This document shows, one piece after another, positions 56,408 to 59,751 of a stretch of 59,751 nucleotides of DNA. The notes beneath the pieces are model-generated. The model did not search any database and was not told the DNA's origin. It was given only the letters and a program-made list of their open reading frames with translations. The stretch comes from Paracoccaceae bacterium (lineage in GTDB: Bacteria > Pseudomonadota > Alphaproteobacteria > Rhodobacterales > Rhodobacteraceae). Both the position numbers and the translations under genes were made by a program. The DNA lies in assembly GCA_019911965.1 (NCBI GenBank), contig JAIOJF010000013.1, forward strand, positions 1-59,751, read 5' to 3'. The first letter of the stretch is position 1. The number at the start of each line of letters is the position of its first letter.

Positions 56408-58134
56408 CGCTGGCGTTCCAGCTTCGCGATCATCGGGGCGAGGTGTTCGGCATATGCCTGCCACGCCTCTGACGAACCGCGATACAATGCCTGGCGGACC
56501 TGCCTTGTACTGGCGGTCTTCACCACCCGTTCGGTCTGGTGGAAGGCCAGACAGCCGTCTTCCCAGTCAAGGCCTAGATGGTCCAGCATCTGCCGGATCT
56601 CCGCCTCGGGGGCTTCGGTCAGGGCCTCGTAGCTGATCTGGTGAATCCGCCCCGGCAGCGCATCCGCCCACCATGCCATCAGGTCGCTGTATTGTGCGTG
56701 ATAGGTGGCAAGATCGTCCAGGTCATAGGCGAAATCGTTACCGGCGCGATTGAACAGGCGCTTGAACATCGACCACAGCGTCGCCGCCGGATCGCGTTCA
56801 ACATGGATGAAGCGCGCATCCGGGAACAATCGAGCCAGAAAGCCGATCCAGCGGAAATTCGTCGGCATCTTGTCGGTGACGAAGGCTGCGCCATCGGCAA
56901 TGCGGGACAGGGTGGATTGATAATCGCCAAGGATGGCCTTCAGCCGGTCGCGGTCCGGGTCCTGCCGGTTCGCGCCTTCAAGCAGGGGCGGGAACAGCCG
57001 GTTCATGTGGCCCTGTTCGCCTGCGCCGGCGATTGCCGAATGGCTGGCCAGTATCTGCTCCACCAGGGTCGTGCCGGATCTGGGCAGGCCGACAATGAAC
57101 ACCGGCTGTGGCACGCCCGCCATGTCCGGTGCCAGATCGGCAGCAGGAAAGCCCTGTTCATAGGCCGCCCTGATGGCGGCGAATTCCGCATCTGTTTCGG
57201 ATGGCTGGTAGGGGAACAGCGACTTGCGTATTGCGTTGCCCGACAGGAACAGGCGGAACGCTTGGTCGAAATCGCCGCAATCGTCGTACGCCTTGGCAAG
57301 CGCGAAATGCAGTTTCACCGCCTCGGCATCGGGCAGTTTGCCGTCGCTCAGCAGGGCCTGCATGTCCGCTATCTGGCCATCGCCGGGCTTGAAGGTTTTC
57401 AATTCCGCAAGGTTGGCGTGCATCTCGGCCGAACCGGGATCAAGCCTGAGCGCGGCTTCATAGGCCGCCTCGGCCGCCGGAAAATCGCCGATGGTGTTCA
57501 GCAGCGTGCCGAGATTGTTATAGGCGGCAACGCCCGCACCGGCGCATTCGGTGGCGCGTTCCAGATGCGTGCGGGCGGTGCGCCAATCACCCTGTTCTTC
57601 CTCCAGAAGGCCAAGCTGCATATGCGCCGCACCGTAATCCGGGCGTTGATCCAGCGCGATGCGGCAATGGCTGATCGCCTCGCTGCGCTGGCCGGCCCTG
57701 GTCAGCGCGATGGCGAGATTCAGATGCGCCTCGGGATAATCCGCCTTCAGTTTGACGGCCCGCCGGGCGGCGGCTAGCGACAGTCCCGTCTGTCCGCCTT
57801 CATAGGCACAGATCGCAAGGAAGTTCTGCAACAGCGGTACATCGGGATAGGCGGTGGCCAGAAGATGCGCCTCGGCCAATGCCTCGGCCTTCTGGCCGCT
57901 GGAATGCAGGGCAATCGCACGGTCCACCAGCGCCTGCGTCAGTTCCGGGCGCGCGGCGCGCGCAATGGCTTGGGCCGCGTCAGCCAGGCCGTCCTGGGCG
58001 CGGCGGTTGGCCGGGAAACGTTGCAGCACCGCGGCGTATTGATCGCGCGCGGCCTCGGCATCGCCGCGCCGCAGGGCGGATTGCGCCGCGCTCATGGCCT
58101 TTTGCAGGTTGAAGGCTTTATCCTGACCGGCCAT
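56404..58134 (-). CDS. TPR protein with C-terminal sulfotransferase domain
   Basis: A 576-residue fusion. Residues about 15-300 contain seven or more TPR units ([69 protein letters not shown]). Residues about 340-560 are a PAPS-dependent sulfotransferase with the 5'-phosphosulfate loop [17 protein letters not shown] and the 3'-phosphate motif around [18 protein letters not shown]. No signal peptide is visible. Such fusions are common in marine alphaproteobacteria; the sulfated acceptor is unknown. AGGAGAG lies 8 bases before ATG 58134. Confidence 0.9.
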   Translation of the reverse strand: MAGQDKAFNLQKAMSAAQSALRRGDAEAARDQYAAVLQRFPANRRAQDGLADAAQAIARAARPELTQALVDRAIALHSSGQKAEALAEAHLLATAYPDVPLLQNFLAICAYEGGQTGLSLAAARRAVKLKADYPEAHLNLAIALTRAGQRSEAISHCRIALDQRPDYGAAHMQLGLLEEEQGDWRTARTHLERATECAGAGVAAYNNLGTLLNTIGDFPAAEAAYEAALRLDPGSAEMHANLAELKTFKPGDGQIADMQALLSDGKLPDAEAVKLHFALAKAYDDCGDFDQAFRLFLSGNAIRKSLFPYQPSETDAEFAAIRAAYEQGFPAADLAPDMAGVPQPVFIVGLPRSGTTLVEQILASHSAIAGAGEQGHMNRLFPPLLEGANRQDPDRDRLKAILGDYQSTLSRIADGAAFVTDKMPTNFRWIGFLARLFPDARFIHVERDPAATLWSMFKRLFNRAGNDFAYDLDDLATYHAQYSDLMAWWADALPGRIHQISYEALTEAPEAEIRQMLDHLGLDWEDGCLAFHQTERVVKTASTRQVRQALYRGSSEAWQAYAEHLAPMIAKLERQR

Positions 58135-58303
58135 TTCAAAACTCTCCTGACAGTTTCACATGTACGTTCCCGCCCGCGTGACTACAGCGCGCGAGGGCAG
58201 CATTCAATCCCGTTCGGGCCGGCGATGATCTTCGCGGATGGCCTTGCGCCCGGGCGCGATCTCGGGTCTGTTGCCCCGATTGCGATTGCAAGCCGAGGCC
58301 CCG

Positions 58304-59221
58304 ATGCCGTTACCCGACAATATGGACCGCCCCGCCGGATCGACATGGGCCGGAATCGGCTGGATGCTGGTCACCGGCCTGATGTTCGTCGCGGTGACCG
58401 GGATCGTGCGCTATATCGGCTCGGACGTCCCGGCAGCCGAGGCCGCCTTCATCCGCTATGCCTTCGGCGTGGTGCTGATGTCGCCGTTTCTGCTGAAGGC
58501 GCTGCGCCGGGGGATGACCCGCAGGGCGCTGGGGGCCTACAGCCTGCGCGGACTGGTCCATGCGCTGGGGGTGATCCTGTGGTTCTACGCGATGGCCCGC
58601 ATTCCCATCGCCGAGGTGACCGCGATCGGCTACACCTCGCCGATCTACATCACCATCGGTGCGGCGATCTTCTTTGGCGAAAAGCTCGCGGCACGGCGCA
58701 TCATCGCGGTGCTGGCGGCCTTTGCCGGTGCGATGATCATCCTGCGCCCCGGCATCCAGGAAATCAGTATCGGCCAGATCGCGCAGCTTCTGTCGGCGCC
58801 TTTGTTCGCGGTGTCCTACCTGATCGCCAAGGGCCTTTCGGCACGCGAAAGCCCGACGCTGGTGGTGGCCATGCTGTCGGTTTTCGTGACGCTGGGGATC
58901 GCGCCCTTCGCCATCTGGTCCTGGCAGACGCCTTCCCTGCACGATGTCGCCTGGCTGGCGCTGGTCGCCTGTTTCGCCACGGCGGGGCATTTCACCATGA
59001 CCAAGGCGCTGGCCGCGGCACCCCTGATGGTGACGCAGCCGGTGACCTTCCTGCAACTGGTCTGGGCGACGCTGCTGGGGGCGCTGGTCTTCGGCGAGGC
59101 GATGGATGTCTTCGTGCTGCTGGGGGGTGGCGTGATCATCGCGGCGGTCTCGTTCATCTCGTACCGCGAATGGGTGGTCGCCCGCGCCGCCCGCACCCCG
59201 CCTGCCGGTATTGCGGATTAG
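58304..59221 (+). CDS. EamA/DMT-family transporter
   Basis: A 305-residue drug/metabolite transporter with ten TM helices in two EamA repeats (about 12-145 and 155-290). GWMLVTGLMFVAVTGIVRYIG opens the first repeat. FYAMARIPIAEVTAIGYTSPIYITIGAAIFFGE and TKALAAAPLMVTQPVTFLQLVWATLLGALVFGE are the matching repeat ends. It probably exports a small metabolite. The start ATG 58304 fits the first helix; the frame is open to 58238. It is divergent from the sulfotransferase gene. Confidence 0.88.
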   Translation: MPLPDNMDRPAGSTWAGIGWMLVTGLMFVAVTGIVRYIGSDVPAAEAAFIRYAFGVVLMSPFLLKALRRGMTRRALGAYSLRGLVHALGVILWFYAMARIPIAEVTAIGYTSPIYITIGAAIFFGEKLAARRIIAVLAAFAGAMIILRPGIQEISIGQIAQLLSAPLFAVSYLIAKGLSARESPTLVVAMLSVFVTLGIAPFAIWSWQTPSLHDVAWLALVACFATAGHFTMTKALAAAPLMVTQPVTFLQLVWATLLGALVFGEAMDVFVLLGGGVIIAAVSFISYREWVVARAARTPPAGIAD

Positions 59222-59238
59222 AGCGTTTCTGGTGGTAG

Positions 59239-59283
59239 CCTGATCGGTGTTTTCGCGCTAGCCTGATGGAAAACACCATCAGG
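59239..59283 (+). promoter_or_regulatory. Competing hairpins in front of the DUF1036 gene
   Basis: CCTGAT-C-GGTGTTTTC (59239-59254) pairs with GAAAACACCATCAGG (59269-59283), a 15-bp stem with one bulged C. A second CCTGATGG (59262-59269) can instead pair with CCATCAGG (59276-59283). The two structures exclude each other. They lie between the EamA stop and 10 bases before the DUF1036 ATG. No T-run follows. Confidence 0.5.
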
Positions 59284-59293
59284 GAACCAAGAC

Positions 59294-59751
59294 ATGCCAT
59301 TTCGTATTCTCACCTTCGCCGCCGCACTGGGCCTGGCGTTTCTGGCCGCGTTGCAGGCCGAAGCCGGTCTCAGGTTCTGCAACAAGGCCGATGTTCAACA
59401 CAGTTTCGCGGTCGCCTACAAGGATGGCGACAACTGGCGCTCGGTCGGCTGGTGGAATATCGATCCCGGCGATTGCAAGCTGGTGATCGGCGGCGATCTG
59501 CAGCGGCGCTACTATTACTACCGCGCCACCGCCACCGGGCGGACCTTCAATGGCGATGATTACTATTTCTGCACGCGGCAGGAGGCGTATGAGGCGATTG
59601 GCGAACAGGGCAATTGCCCCGCCCGCGGCTACGACAAGTCCGAGTTTCGCAAGCTGGATACCGGCAAGACCGCAAAGGAATTTACCCTGAACCTTGTGCC
59701 CGCCGGTGGCGATGCGGTTACGCCTGCACCCGCGCCTGCCCCGGCCCCCGC
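59294..59751 (+). CDS. Secreted DUF1036 protein (3' end outside window)
   Basis: The first 152 residues of a protein that runs off the window end. A Sec signal peptide (MPFRILTFAAALGLAFLAAL, then QAEAG) is followed by a DUF1036 domain. This shows LRFCNKADVQHSFAVAYKDG, GWWNIDPGDCKLVIGGDL, YYYYRATATGRTF and YFCTRQEAYE. Four cysteines suggest disulfides outside the cytoplasm. After residue about 138 it becomes a Pro/Ala repeat (PAPAPAPAP), which may link to a further domain not visible here. The function of DUF1036 is unknown. The hairpin pair at 59239-59283 lies just upstream. Confidence 0.82.
   Translation, partial: MPFRILTFAAALGLAFLAALQAEAGLRFCNKADVQHSFAVAYKDGDNWRSVGWWNIDPGDCKLVIGGDLQRRYYYYRATATGRTFNGDDYYFCTRQEAYEAIGEQGNCPARGYDKSEFRKLDTGKTAKEFTLNLVPAGGDAVTPAPAPAPAP

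Overview
The window is a high-GC (about 65%) chromosomal segment with bacterial gene density. Gene content points to an alphaproteobacterium of the Rhodobacterales (Rhodobacteraceae/Roseobacter type): the order tolA-tolB-pal-cpoB-tilS-ftsH, an alphaproteobacterial Tad locus with an OmpA lipoprotein between the secretin and cpaE, short-form HisG with HisZ beside HisS, Flp pilins with the GAVTVDW processing motif, and TRAP transporters. I assigned this from gene order and protein motifs only. No rRNA, tRNA, insertion sequence, prophage or CRISPR array was recognised.

Layout. 1-6.4 kb: envelope maintenance (Tol-Pal), tRNA-Ile lysidine synthetase and the FtsH protease. 6.5-9.7 kb: one-carbon metabolism (fhs, folD) around a small secreted protein. 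9.7-13.3 kb (minus strand): thioesterase, then the PdeM nuclease and Lhr-type helicase. 13.3-27 kb: a Tad/Flp pilus locus, transcribed leftwards from flp at 26.9 kb, with a GT-C-like membrane protein and an AAA+ ATPase at its distal end. 27.4-31.9 kb: a set of genes matching lipid-linked D-arabinofuranose (decaprenyl-phospho-arabinose type) synthesis: a HAD-UbiA fusion, DprE2-like SDR, DprE1-like FAD oxidase and a flippase-like membrane protein. 32-35.4 kb: hisS-hisZ-hisG. 35.5-37.7 kb: slyX and an RTX metalloprotease. 37.8-43.2 kb: a MarR regulator with a fused, self-sufficient reductive dehalogenase, and an H-NOX/diguanylate cyclase pair. 43.3-53.7 kb: YdcF-like protein, a small secreted protein, a non-pyrrolysine MttB-family methyltransferase, a HAD phosphatase, a TauD-type dioxygenase, a glutamine amidotransferase and a three-gene TRAP transporter. 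53.7-59.75 kb: SLC13-type permease, YebC, a TPR-sulfotransferase, a DMT exporter and a truncated DUF1036 protein.

Two systems stand out. First, the Tad pilus locus and the arabinofuranose-donor genes sit back to back on a shared AT-rich intergenic region, and a putative lipid-sugar-dependent GT-C transferase lies inside the Tad locus. This suggests that the Flp pilus, or another surface polymer, is decorated with D-arabinofuranose, as known for some Pseudomonas type IV pilins. Second, a 1064-residue cytoplasmic reductive dehalogenase carries its own flavin/NAD(P)H and [2Fe-2S] reductase. It lies directly behind a MarR gene whose start is overlapped by two tandem dyads 21 bp apart. Other points of interest are a composition island inside hisS, a second very short Flp prepilin, an apparent attenuator behind flp, and competing hairpins in front of the last gene.
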